Source: HGM11368 sp051883415 (GTDB lineage: Bacteria > Bacillota > Clostridia > Christensenellales > UBA3700). From it: a stretch of 64,000 nt of DNA. This document shows positions 1 through 7,247 of the stretch, in pieces. Under the pieces are notes generated by a model. That model was given only the letters and a program-made list of their open reading frames with translations. It was not told the DNA's origin and did not search any database. Each line of letters opens with the position of its first letter. The stretch's first letter is position 1. Position numbers and translations under genes: made by a program. Where the stretch lies: contig JBJETR010000036.1 of assembly GCA_051883415.1 (NCBI GenBank), positions 53,193 to 117,192 of the forward strand, given 5' to 3'.

Positions 1-2
1 AA

Positions 3-1073
3 ATCATTCGTACTCTGGACAAAATTGCCGAGGAGATAGGCATCGACTTCTTGGGCGGATATTCCGCATTGGTACACAAGGCTATGAGCCCTTATGAAGA
101 AGAGTTTATCCGCTCTATCCCCGAGGCTCTATCCACTACCAATAAGATTTGTTCTTCCGTCAACGTCGCCACTTCCAAGGCAGGTATCAATATGGACGCC
201 GTGGCTCTAATGGGCAAAATCGTCAAAGAGTGCGCATTAGCTACCAAGGACAACGACTCCATGGCGTGTGCTAAGTTGGTGGTCTTTGCCAACGCCGTTG
301 AGGACAACCCTTTTATGGCGGGAGCTTTCCTAGGTAGCGGTGAGGACGACACGGTAATCAACGTGGGCGTTTCGGGCCCGGGCGTGGTCAAGACGGCTCT
401 CGAAAGAGTCGACGGCGACCTTACGCAAGTGGCTGAATGCATCAAACAAACTGCCTTCAAAATCACAAGAGTCGGACAACTCGTTGCCAAAGAAGCGGCT
501 AATAGACTCGGGGTATCGAGCGGTATAGTTGACCTTTCGCTTGCCCCAACGCCTGTCGTAGGCGACAGCGTGGCACATATCCTTGAAGAAATCGGTCTGG
601 AAAGCGTAGGAGCGTGCGGTACGACCGCTACCCTTGCTATGCTCAACGACGCCGTCAAGAAGGGCGGTATCATGGCAAGCAGTCACGTGGGCGGACTGAG
701 CGGTGCATTTATACCTGTTTCTGAAGATGCAGGTATGATTAAGGCAACGGAAATCGGCGCCTTGAATATAGAAAAACTCGAAGCTATGACTGCCGTATGT
801 TCCGTTGGCTTAGATATGATTGCAATCCCCGGGGATACCGAAGCCGACGTCATCTCTGCATTAATAGCAGACGAAATAGCTATAGGCGTGGTTAATACCA
901 AGACTACGGCTGTAAGAGTCATCCCTGTATACGGCAAAAAGGAAGGAGAATACGCCGAATTCGGCGGACTGCTCGGAAGAGCTCCTATAATGAAGATAAG
1001 TAAGTATTCTCCAAGCAAATTTATATCAAGAGGCGGACGTATACCTGCGCCTTTACATAGTAACAAAAACTGA
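3..1073 (+). CDS. UPF0210 (PFL/DUF711-like) family protein, 5' end missing
   Basis: The reading frame is open to the left window edge and codes for IIRTLDKIAEEIGIDFLGGYS before the first possible internal start, so the true N-terminus lies outside the window. About 357 residues are present against roughly 450 usual for UPF0210. Family features seen are the GGYSALVHK segment, a glycine-rich GSGEDDTVINVGVSGPG stretch, LAPTPVVGDSVA and the C-terminal GGRIPAPLHS. The family is related in fold to glycyl-radical enzymes (pyruvate formate-lyase like), but no biochemical role is established. It ends 10 bases before rlmB and is probably cotranscribed with it. The family assignment is firm; the function is unknown. 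Confidence 0.85.
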   Translation: MIRTLDKIAEEIGIDFLGGYSALVHKAMSPYEEEFIRSIPEALSTTNKICSSVNVATSKAGINMDAVALMGKIVKECALATKDNDSMACAKLVVFANAVEDNPFMAGAFLGSGEDDTVINVGVSGPGVVKTALERVDGDLTQVAECIKQTAFKITRVGQLVAKEAANRLGVSSGIVDLSLAPTPVVGDSVAHILEEIGLESVGACGTTATLAMLNDAVKKGGIMASSHVGGLSGAFIPVSEDAGMIKATEIGALNIEKLEAMTAVCSVGLDMIAIPGDTEADVISALIADEIAIGVVNTKTTAVRVIPVYGKKEGEYAEFGGLLGRAPIMKISKYSPSKFISRGGRIPAPLHSNKN

Positions 1074-1083
1074 CGGAGAAGAT

Positions 1084-1803
1084 ATGCAAGCAGAAGGAAA
1101 AAATGCCGTTGTCGAAGCCCTGGACAGCAATATTGTCATAAAAAAGCTCTACGTATGCAAAACCATGCGTGAGTTGGATAAAGTCATCGACAAAGCAAAA
1201 TCAAAGAATATCCCCGTAGCATTGGTGGACAAGCGTGAGCTGGACAAAATGTCGGAAACAGGCAAACACCAAGGCGTGATTGCTATATGTAAGGACTTTG
1301 AATATACACCTCTGGACGACGTGATTGTCAAGGCTCGCCAAAAATGTAAACAACTATTCCTCGTGCTGTTGGACGGTATCGAAGATCCTCATAATCTCGG
1401 TAGCATTATTAGAGTCGCCGAGTGTTGCGGCGCCGACGCCGTGGTCATTCCTAACCGTAGAGCCGTGGGGGTAACCCCTACCGTCATTAGAGTTTCGGCG
1501 GGTGCAACCAATCACTTGCCCGTTTGCCTAGTAGGCAATATCAACGACGCTATACGCAAACTTAAGGACGAGTTCGTAGGCGTGATTTGCGCCGATATGG
1601 ACGGCGAGCCTCTCAATCAAGCAAGGCTTGACGGCGACGTTGCAATAGTCATAGGCAACGAAGGAAACGGCGTCAAATCTTTGACGGCAAAGTTGTGTGA
1701 CAAGACTGTTGCAATACCGCAATTTGGCAAAGTGAACTCTCTCAACGCTTCGGTTGCCTGCGGAATTATCTGCTACGAAATAGTCAGACAAAGACTAAAA
1801 TAA
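1084..1803 (+). CDS. rlmB: 23S rRNA (guanosine-2'-O-)-methyltransferase RlmB (TrmH/SpoU family)
   Basis: A SPOUT-class RNA 2'-O-ribose methyltransferase of 239 residues, the usual family length. An N-terminal substrate-binding domain (about residues 1-75, starting GKNAVVEAL) is followed by the trefoil-knot catalytic domain. The three SpoU motifs are visible: DGIEDPHNLGSIIR with the catalytic Asn and Arg, the IGNEGNGV motif II, and KVNSLNASVA motif III that closes the knot and binds S-adenosylmethionine. A GGAGA ribosome binding site sits before ATG 1084. A terminator follows directly, so this is the last gene of its unit. Other TrmH paralogues act on tRNA or unknown RNA, so RlmB is the most likely but not the only specificity. 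Confidence 0.85.
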   Translation: MQAEGKNAVVEALDSNIVIKKLYVCKTMRELDKVIDKAKSKNIPVALVDKRELDKMSETGKHQGVIAICKDFEYTPLDDVIVKARQKCKQLFLVLLDGIEDPHNLGSIIRVAECCGADAVVIPNRRAVGVTPTVIRVSAGATNHLPVCLVGNINDAIRKLKDEFVGVICADMDGEPLNQARLDGDVAIVIGNEGNGVKSLTAKLCDKTVAIPQFGKVNSLNASVACGIICYEIVRQRLK

Positions 1804-1810
1804 TAAAACG

Positions 1811-1839
1811 AAAAAGCCCACGATAATCACGGGGCTTTT
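1811..1839 (+). terminator. Rho-independent terminator after rlmB
   Basis: An AAAAGCCC arm pairs with GGGGCTTTT around a short loop, just after the rlmB stop codon. The hairpin ends in a short T-run. Confidence 0.7.
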
Positions 1840-1909
1840 CGGTGTCATAAAGACATAAAGAAAAAATTATGTTTTGCTACCTAATCTATACTTACATATT
1901 ACTAGTCGT

Positions 1910-1962
1910 GTCTTAAACCTTCATTAAATTATCAAAAATTATTTTTAATTTTGGTTTAAGAC
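1910..1962 (+). promoter_or_regulatory. Perfect 10-bp inverted repeat with OmpR-like direct repeats before the response regulator gene
   Basis: GTCTTAAACC at 1910-1919 is mirrored exactly by GGTTTAAGAC at 1953-1962, with an AT-rich 33-base spacer. The right arm ends 5 bases before the AAGGAGGG ribosome binding site (1968-1975). Inside, TTAAA at 1913 and TTAAA at 1924 are 11 bases apart, the spacing typical of OmpR/PhoB-family direct-repeat operators. It could be an autoregulatory operator or an mRNA hairpin controlling access to the ribosome binding site. The repeat is seen; the role is inferred. Confidence 0.6.
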
Positions 1963-1978
1963 AGTGCAAGGAGGGATT

Positions 1979-2656
1979 ATGAGAATTTTGTTGGTGGAAG
2001 ACTCGATAAGCTTGTGCGAAGTACTCACCGAAGTACTGCAAAAAGAAAAATACGAGGTTCAATGCGCCTACGACGGAGAAGAAGGGCTTAACCTTGCCGT
2101 GTCGGATATATTCGACCTAATCATACTCGACGTGATGATGCCAAAGAAAAACGGTTTCGACGTGCTAAAAGAATTGAGAGCAAAGAAAATCTACACGCCC
2201 GTCATTATGCTGACTGCCCTTTCGCAAGAATCTAACAAAGTGCAAGGGCTTGACCTAGGTGCCGACGATTATCTGTCCAAGCCTTTTTCTACATCGGAAC
2301 TGCTGGCGAGAATCAGAGCTATTTTGCGAAGAAGAGGTGACGTCACGATTGAGAATACACTATCCTACCAAGGTGTGGTACTCAATTTGTCCAGCTATCA
2401 GTTGATTAGAGGCACCAAATCCGTCAAACTGTCGCAAAAAGAGTGCGATATCATGCGCTACTTTATGGAAAAGCCACGATACGTGGCGGAAAAAGAAGCC
2501 CTCATCAACAAAGTATGGGGGTTCGACAACACTTTCGAGTCCAATTCTTTGGAGGTGTTTATTTCTTTTTTGAGAAAAAAACTCTCCTTTATCGACGCCC
2601 CTTTCGTCATCAATTCGATAAGAGGCGTGGGATATCAGTTGGGGGATAAACAATGA
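1979..2656 (+). CDS. OmpR/PhoB-family response regulator
   Basis: The start is set at ATG 1979 because AAGGAGGG lies four bases upstream; an earlier GTG at 1964 would overlap that site. The 225-residue product has an N-terminal receiver domain with acidic residues E7/D8, phospho-acceptor D51 in LILDVMMP, T79 and K101 in SKPF. A linker leads to a C-terminal winged-helix domain (about 130-223) ending SIRGVGYQL, as in transcriptional-regulator-C domains. The stop codon overlaps the start of the histidine kinase (ATGA), so the two are translationally coupled partners. The signal and regulon are not evident. The long inverted repeat just upstream suggests autoregulation. Confidence 0.92.
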   Translation: MRILLVEDSISLCEVLTEVLQKEKYEVQCAYDGEEGLNLAVSDIFDLIILDVMMPKKNGFDVLKELRAKKIYTPVIMLTALSQESNKVQGLDLGADDYLSKPFSTSELLARIRAILRRRGDVTIENTLSYQGVVLNLSSYQLIRGTKSVKLSQKECDIMRYFMEKPRYVAEKEALINKVWGFDNTFESNSLEVFISFLRKKLSFIDAPFVINSIRGVGYQLGDKQ

Positions 2657-3882
2657 ATATGTTCAAAAACGCACAACTCAAGTTTATGCTCATTCCACTA
2701 TTGGTGTGTGCTACACTTTTGTGCGTCGTTTTCTCGGCGATATTCGCCATTGCTTCCACTACCTCTCTCAAAAGCGCACGTGATTACGTCACCGATGCAC
2801 AGAGCGTTAGCACCGAAAAAGCTATGAGTTCGGGCTATCAATTTAGATGTATAACGGTGATAGAGCTCCCCGACGGACAACTGCTCACCTCAAAAGACGA
2901 CTTTTTTGTAAACGTCGATTTAGCAAAATTGTTGGACGACGCAAAGGACAAGTCTAACAACGTCATCAAAGCGGGGGATTTGTCGTTGGTCGTAGGCTAC
3001 AAAAACGACTTATATTACGAATGTCCCGTAGCAAGATATACAATATACGACTACTCTTCCGAACGAGCTACACTCAACAATCTCGTTTTGACGTTGGTGG
3101 TAGTGTATATCATTACCGTATTGATAATCGGTCTGCTATCTTACTTATTCTCGGCAAGTGCGGTCGAGCCTATGAATATCGCATTCAAAAAGCAACAAGA
3201 GCTTATCGCCAACGCTTCGCACGAGCTAAAAACACCTCTCACCATTGCATTGACCAATATCGACTTGGTAACAAGCGAGCCCAAACAAACGGTGCTTGAA
3301 AACAAAAAGTGGTTGGACAGCACAACCTACCAACTTAAGAGAATGAATAGCTTGGTGTTGCAAATGTTGGAGCTTTCTCGCCTTGAAATGAGAGGCAAGC
3401 AGCTTCACCACGACGACGTAAACCTAAGCGACTTGGCTACGGGCACGCTATTGTCTTTTGAGGCTTCGATATACGAAAAGAACATACTGCTTACTGCCGA
3501 TATTGCTCAAGACGTGCATTACGAGTGCGATAGAATAGAGGTGGAAAAGCTGATGACTATCTTGCTGGACAACGCCAAAAAGTATACGCCCGAAGAAGGT
3601 GAAATAACCTTTACGCTTCAAAATTTGCCAAAGGCTATCAAGCTTAGAGTAACCAATTCGGGTAATGGTCTTAGCAAGGAAGAATGTGAGAACGTCTTTG
3701 AGAGATTTTATAAATCCGACCACTCTCACAAAGAAAGTGGCAATAGCTTTGGACTTGGGCTCTCTATCGCTAAGTCTGTAGTGACTTCGCTCGGCGGTAG
3801 TATAAGGTGCATGAGCGACGGTATGAGTTGGACGGCATTCGAGATAACTTTGCCCGTCAAGCCTTCTAAAAACGCCAAATAA
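2653..3882 (+). CDS. Membrane sensor histidine kinase
   Basis: Partner of the upstream regulator, overlapping it by four bases. The 409-residue product has a first membrane segment (about residues 12-32), a short extracytoplasmic sensor region of about 110 residues, a second membrane segment (about 140-168), a HisKA domain with the phosphorylated His190 in ASHELKTPLT, and a HATPase domain with LLDNAKKYTP (N box), TNSGNGL (G1 box), FERFYKSD (F box) and FGLGLSI (G2 box). The G1 box has Asn where many kinases have Asp, a variant seen in other Gram-positive and metal-sensing kinases. There is no obvious HAMP domain. The ligand cannot be deduced. Confidence 0.9.
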   Translation: MNMFKNAQLKFMLIPLLVCATLLCVVFSAIFAIASTTSLKSARDYVTDAQSVSTEKAMSSGYQFRCITVIELPDGQLLTSKDDFFVNVDLAKLLDDAKDKSNNVIKAGDLSLVVGYKNDLYYECPVARYTIYDYSSERATLNNLVLTLVVVYIITVLIIGLLSYLFSASAVEPMNIAFKKQQELIANASHELKTPLTIALTNIDLVTSEPKQTVLENKKWLDSTTYQLKRMNSLVLQMLELSRLEMRGKQLHHDDVNLSDLATGTLLSFEASIYEKNILLTADIAQDVHYECDRIEVEKLMTILLDNAKKYTPEEGEITFTLQNLPKAIKLRVTNSGNGLSKEECENVFERFYKSDHSHKESGNSFGLGLSIAKSVVTSLGGSIRCMSDGMSWTAFEITLPVKPSKNAK

Positions 3883-3883
3883 A

Positions 3884-3897
3884 TCAATACGTATCAA
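3884..3897. repeat. Degenerate copy of the GATACGTATC palindrome
   Basis: TCAATACGTATCAA lies between the kinase stop and its terminator. It shares the ATACGTAT core with the intergenic palindromes near 6.9, 10.2, 12.4 and 60.7 kb. Confidence 0.4.
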
Positions 3898-3904
3898 CAA
3901 AAAC

Positions 3905-3937
3905 GCAACCGACGCATATGTTCGGTTGCATTTTTTT
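3905..3937 (+). terminator. Rho-independent terminator after the two-component operon
   Basis: GCAACCGA pairs with TCGGTTGC around a nine-base loop and is followed by seven T. It ends the regulator-kinase operon before the convergent rsmI. Confidence 0.9.
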
Positions 3938-4010
3938 GCAAATTTGACGTTGGCAATTATTGCTTGTTTTGTTATAAATAATCTCTATATTAGTTATATA
4001 TTTTGAGCTT

Positions 4011-4826
4011 TTATTCTTGAAAAAGTTGCATTGCCACCTTGTAAACCAGGTCCTTGGTAAGATTGTTTTGTTTGGCTACTTGTTTGATTGCTTCCTTCTT
4101 GTCAATACCCTGACTAATCTTGTCTTGTAGCTGTTCCTCGATGCTCTTGCTTTCTCCTTGCTCAACCTCAAACGGATGCTCGACTATCAGCACATATTCC
4201 CCCTTTGGGGTGTCAACTTGTATCTCTCCCAAAAATCCTATGAGGTGGCTCTCGTGAATTTTGGTAAGTTCTTTGATTACGTGTACTCGCCTGTCTCCAA
4301 AAGCGTTGTACAAAGCGTCAAGGTCTTTGTTGACGTCGTAAGGCGAACTGTAAAACACTAACGCACTGTCGTACCCCGCAAGCTTGGCAAGTAATTCTCT
4401 CTTGTCCTTGCCCTTGCTTGGCAAAAAGCCTACGAACGTCCATATCGGCTTGGTAATTCCGCTAAGTGCCATTGCACTAGTCACCGCCGTCGGTCCCGGG
4501 ACGACTTCTATATCGTAGCCTCCGCTAATCAACTCGTCGACCACTATCGCTCCAGGATCGGAGATGCATGGCATTCCCGCATCGGTGACGAGCGCAACGC
4601 TCTGACCTTGGTCGAGCATAGATGCAATCTTCTCGGCACTCTCCCTCTCGTTGTGTTGATGACAACTAAATAGCGGCTTCTTGATATCGTAATAATTGAG
4701 TAGCCCTAGAGAATGACGAGTATCTTCGCAAGCAATCGCCGACACCTCTTTGAGCGTCTGTATAGCCCTATACGATATGTCGCCGAGATTGCCTATCGGC
4801 GTGCCTACCAAGTACAACTTTGCCAT
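4011..4826 (-). CDS. rsmI: 16S rRNA (cytidine(1402)-2'-O)-methyltransferase RsmI
   Basis: A tetrapyrrole-methylase-fold enzyme that 2'-O-methylates C1402 in the ribosomal P site. The product is 271 residues, the normal length. It begins LYLVGTPIGNLGDIS and carries CEDTRHS, ALVTDAGMPCISDPG and VVPGPTAVTSA, the SAM-pocket motifs of the family, plus FVGFLPSKG. Its ATG overlaps the cysS stop codon (TAATG), so it is the third gene of the cysE-cysS-rsmI operon and should follow the cysteine T-box. It ends on the low side about 130 bases from the convergent kinase gene. Confidence 0.93.
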   Translation of the reverse strand: MAKLYLVGTPIGNLGDISYRAIQTLKEVSAIACEDTRHSLGLLNYYDIKKPLFSCHQHNERESAEKIASMLDQGQSVALVTDAGMPCISDPGAIVVDELISGGYDIEVVPGPTAVTSAMALSGITKPIWTFVGFLPSKGKDKRELLAKLAGYDSALVFYSSPYDVNKDLDALYNAFGDRRVHVIKELTKIHESHLIGFLGEIQVDTPKGEYVLIVEHPFEVEQGESKSIEEQLQDKISQGIDKKEAIKQVAKQNNLTKDLVYKVAMQLFQE

Positions 4827-6214
4827 TAGTTCTTATTAAGTTTGTAACCGTCTTTGGTGTCGAGAACTGCGTAGCCCTTTTGTGCAATTTGCTCACGCAA
4901 GCTGTCCGCCAAAGCGTAGTTTTTGTCAGCTTTGGCTTGTTTCCTTTGTTCCGCAAGGTCGATGACGTCTTGAGGTGCACTCTCTTGCTCGCTCTGCATA
5001 GGAGCAGCTTGGTTGAGACTCAAGCCCAAAACCTTGTCAAAGTCCAACGCCATAGCGTATACGTCCTTGCTCTTTGGCTCTTTGACCATCTTCCAAAGCA
5101 CGCCGAGTGCCATAGGAATGTTGATATCGTCGTCTATTGCGTCGCAAAATTCCTTCTTATACTTTTCAAGCACCGCGGTATCGGTGGAGGCACTGCTAAT
5201 CTTATGGTCGTAGAGTGCAGCCAAAAGTCTAGCGTACGATACCTTGGCTCCGTCCATACCTTCGAAGGTAAAGTTGAGCTTTTTGCGATAATGTGCATTG
5301 AGACAGAAGTATCTAAAGTCCATTGCGCTGTAGCCCATCTCTTCCAACTGACTGATGCGATAGGTGTTGCCGAGGCTCTTGGACATCTTGCCGTTGTTGA
5401 CGAGCATAAACTCGCCATGCATCCAATAATTGACTGTCTTGCAACCCGTAAGCGCTTCGTTTTGGGCTATCTCGTTTTCGTGGTGAACGGGTATGTGGTC
5501 AACGCCTCCCGTATGCAAATCAAAGATTTCGCCGAGGTACTTTCTACTCATAGCCGAGCACTCGATATGCCAACCCGGATATCCCATGCCCCAAGGACTA
5601 GGCCACTGCATTATGTGGTTAGGCTCAGCCTTTTTCCATACCGCAAAGTCGGCAGGATGACGCTTTTGGCTATTGACGTCCACTCTTGCGCCTGCTTGTT
5701 GGTCGTCGAGTTTTAGACGGCTGAGTTTGCCGTACTCGGGGAATTTGGATATATCAAAATATATGCCGTCGTCGATCTCGTAAGCATATCCCTTGTCAAC
5801 CAAGGCTTGAACGTAGTTGATCATATCTTGGATATGGTCGGTGGCTTTGGCAATTATCTCAGGTTTGCCGATATTGAGCTTGTTCAAATCTTCAAAAAAT
5901 ACGCCCGTATAGTACTCGGCTATCTCGTAAGGCGACTTTTGTTGTTCTCTACTAGCCTTAGCCATCTTATCTTCGCCGTCATCGGCGTCGGACATAAGGT
6001 GTCCTACGTCGGTTATGTTCATTACACCTTTGATTTTGTATCCGTCGTATTTGAGCACTCTACGCAATATATCCATAAAGATATACGTCCTGAGATTGCC
6101 GATATGAGCATAGTTGTACACCGTTGGTCCGCAACTATACATGCATACTTTGTTGTCTTTGATTGGTTTGAATTCTTCTTTTTCTCTAGTCAACGTGTTG
6201 TATACTTTAAGCAT
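4826..6214 (-). CDS. cysS: Cysteinyl-tRNA synthetase
   Basis: A class I aminoacyl-tRNA synthetase charging tRNA-Cys. The signature CGPTVYNYAHIGN gives the HIGH motif together with the zinc-ligand Cys; HTGGVDHIPVHHENE and KMSKSLGN are the further zinc-site and KMSKS motifs. A longer frame starts at 6268, but AAGGAG lies nine bases before ATG 6214, so that start is chosen and gives 462 residues, the usual size. It overlaps the end of cysE by eight bases and shares its stop region with the rsmI start. Expression should be set by the tRNA-Cys T-box upstream of cysE. Confidence 0.95.
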   Translation of the reverse strand: MLKVYNTLTREKEEFKPIKDNKVCMYSCGPTVYNYAHIGNLRTYIFMDILRRVLKYDGYKIKGVMNITDVGHLMSDADDGEDKMAKASREQQKSPYEIAEYYTGVFFEDLNKLNIGKPEIIAKATDHIQDMINYVQALVDKGYAYEIDDGIYFDISKFPEYGKLSRLKLDDQQAGARVDVNSQKRHPADFAVWKKAEPNHIMQWPSPWGMGYPGWHIECSAMSRKYLGEIFDLHTGGVDHIPVHHENEIAQNEALTGCKTVNYWMHGEFMLVNNGKMSKSLGNTYRISQLEEMGYSAMDFRYFCLNAHYRKKLNFTFEGMDGAKVSYARLLAALYDHKISSASTDTAVLEKYKKEFCDAIDDDINIPMALGVLWKMVKEPKSKDVYAMALDFDKVLGLSLNQAAPMQSEQESAPQDVIDLAEQRKQAKADKNYALADSLREQIAQKGYAVLDTKDGYKLNKN

Positions 6215-6914
6215 TGTCATCTTCTCCTTGTGGTTGTTTGAATTCTTCGGCAAGTACTGCGTCGTCACTCATCGTTATACTGTATTTGCACGAATGCACG
6301 TCAAGCTTTTCTTCAAGTTTTGCCATACGGTCGTTGATTCTCTTAAACTCTTCGAGTATCGGATCGGGCAACTTGATTTGGTTGAGGTCGTCCACACGCT
6401 CGGTGTTTTGTCTGACTATTCTACCGGGTACACCTACCACCGTGCAGTGTGGCGGAACATCTTTGAGCACCACGCTACCCGCACCTATTTTGCTATCGTG
6501 TCCTATCGTAATTGGTCCGAGCACCTTGGCACCCGCCGATATCATGACGTTGTCTTGTATGGTAGGGTGTCTTTTGCCTGTGTCCTTGCCCGTACCGCCC
6601 AAGGTAACTCCTTGATAGATTACTACGTTGCTACCAACCTCAGCCGTTTCGCCGATGACTACGCCTACGCCGTGGTCGATGAATACTCCGCCCGCAATCT
6701 TAGCCGCAGGGTGAATGTCCACACCCGTCAAACGCCTGGTGCGAGAAGCAATAGCTTTGGCAAGAAAAATCATCTTGTGATTATAAAACCAATGCGCTAT
6801 GCGATGGCGAAACAAAGCTTTGAAGCCACCGTAAGTAAAAAAGATTTCCGCTTTGTTGCGTGCGGCAGGATCCTTCTCCATTGCCACTTGCAAGTCTTGT
6901 TTTATCTTTCCCAT
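6207..6914 (-). CDS. cysE: Serine O-acetyltransferase
   Basis: Catalyses acetyl-CoA plus L-serine to O-acetylserine, the first step of cysteine synthesis. The product is 235 residues. After an alpha-helical N-terminal part (about 1-65) comes a left-handed beta-helix with hexapeptide repeats (GVDIHPAAKIAGGVFIDH, GVVIGETAEVGSNVVIYQ, GVTLGGTGKDTGKRHP), which is the CysE signature including the catalytic His of DH. The C-terminal tail (about 185-235) is longer and charged, with a possible short coiled coil. It is first in the T-box operon and translationally coupled to cysS, joining cysteine synthesis and charging under one sensor. Confidence 0.94.
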   Translation of the reverse strand: MGKIKQDLQVAMEKDPAARNKAEIFFTYGGFKALFRHRIAHWFYNHKMIFLAKAIASRTRRLTGVDIHPAAKIAGGVFIDHGVGVVIGETAEVGSNVVIYQGVTLGGTGKDTGKRHPTIQDNVMISAGAKVLGPITIGHDSKIGAGSVVLKDVPPHCTVVGVPGRIVRQNTERVDDLNQIKLPDPILEEFKRINDRMAKLEEKLDVHSCKYSITMSDDAVLAEEFKQPQGEDDNA

Positions 6915-6934
6915 TTCTACTCCTATTTATATCA

Positions 6935-6958
6935 AATAACTCGATACGTATCGTTATT
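6935..6958. repeat. GATACGTATC palindrome (intergenic repeat copy)
   Basis: AATAAC-TC-GATACGTATC-GTTATT, a nearly perfect 22-base palindrome between the T-box terminator and cysE. It is the best copy of a short motif recurring in intergenic DNA through the window. Confidence 0.6.
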
Positions 6959-6974
6959 TTTGTTACATTTGCAA

Positions 6975-7208
6975 TACAAAAGGCGTCTTTGCATGCACAA
7001 AGACGCCTTATGACGCGGTTCCACTTTGATTGGACTAATAGCCCCTCTCTATGCGCTATAACGGGCACGTCCGCCTTGACATTTCCTTCAAGGAGCGAGT
7101 CGACCGCACTTTCTTGGTGTATGTCCGAGTGGCTTTCAGCCGCCGACCACTCTCTCTGTCGAACACTTGCCCAATACTCTTGTCGACCATTGCTTGTCGA
7201 TATATTGT
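6975..7208 (-). promoter_or_regulatory. T-box riboswitch leader for cysteine (cysE-cysS-rsmI)
   Basis: The minus strand carries AAAGTGGAACCGCG at 7014-7027, the conserved T-box sequence, followed at once by the terminator hairpin. Upstream is a long structured leader with an AGAGAG-type bulge (AGAGAGAGTGG near 7155) and a GCTGAAAGC apical element, as in stem I. TGC at 7106-7108, next to the closing GGTCGAC strand, is the best specifier-codon candidate and matches Cys. T-box leaders bind uncharged cognate tRNA and then allow read-through; cysteine fits both downstream genes. The T-box itself is seen directly; the exact specifier position is inferred. Confidence 0.9.
6981..7008 (-). terminator. 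T-box-controlled intrinsic terminator
   Basis: An 11-bp perfect stem (AAGGCGTCTTTG-type arms at 6981-6991 and 6998-7008) directly after the T-box sequence on the minus strand, followed by TTTT. It is the terminator that uncharged tRNA would prevent from forming. Confidence 0.85.
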
Positions 7209-7214
7209 ATGTGT

Positions 7215-7244
7215 ATTATAAACTATCGGTCACACTTTGTCAAG
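7215..7244 (-). promoter_or_regulatory. Sigma-A promoter of the cysE operon
   Basis: TTGACA (7239-7244) and TATAAT (7215-7220) match both consensus boxes perfectly with a 17-base spacer. It begins four bases after the argS stop codon and drives the T-box leader. Confidence 0.9.
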
Positions 7245-7247
7245 CGA

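Noticed and set aside
3661..3681. Loss of kinase activity because the G1 box has Asn instead of Asp
   Set aside because: Asn at this position is found in other functional histidine kinase groups and all other boxes are intact.
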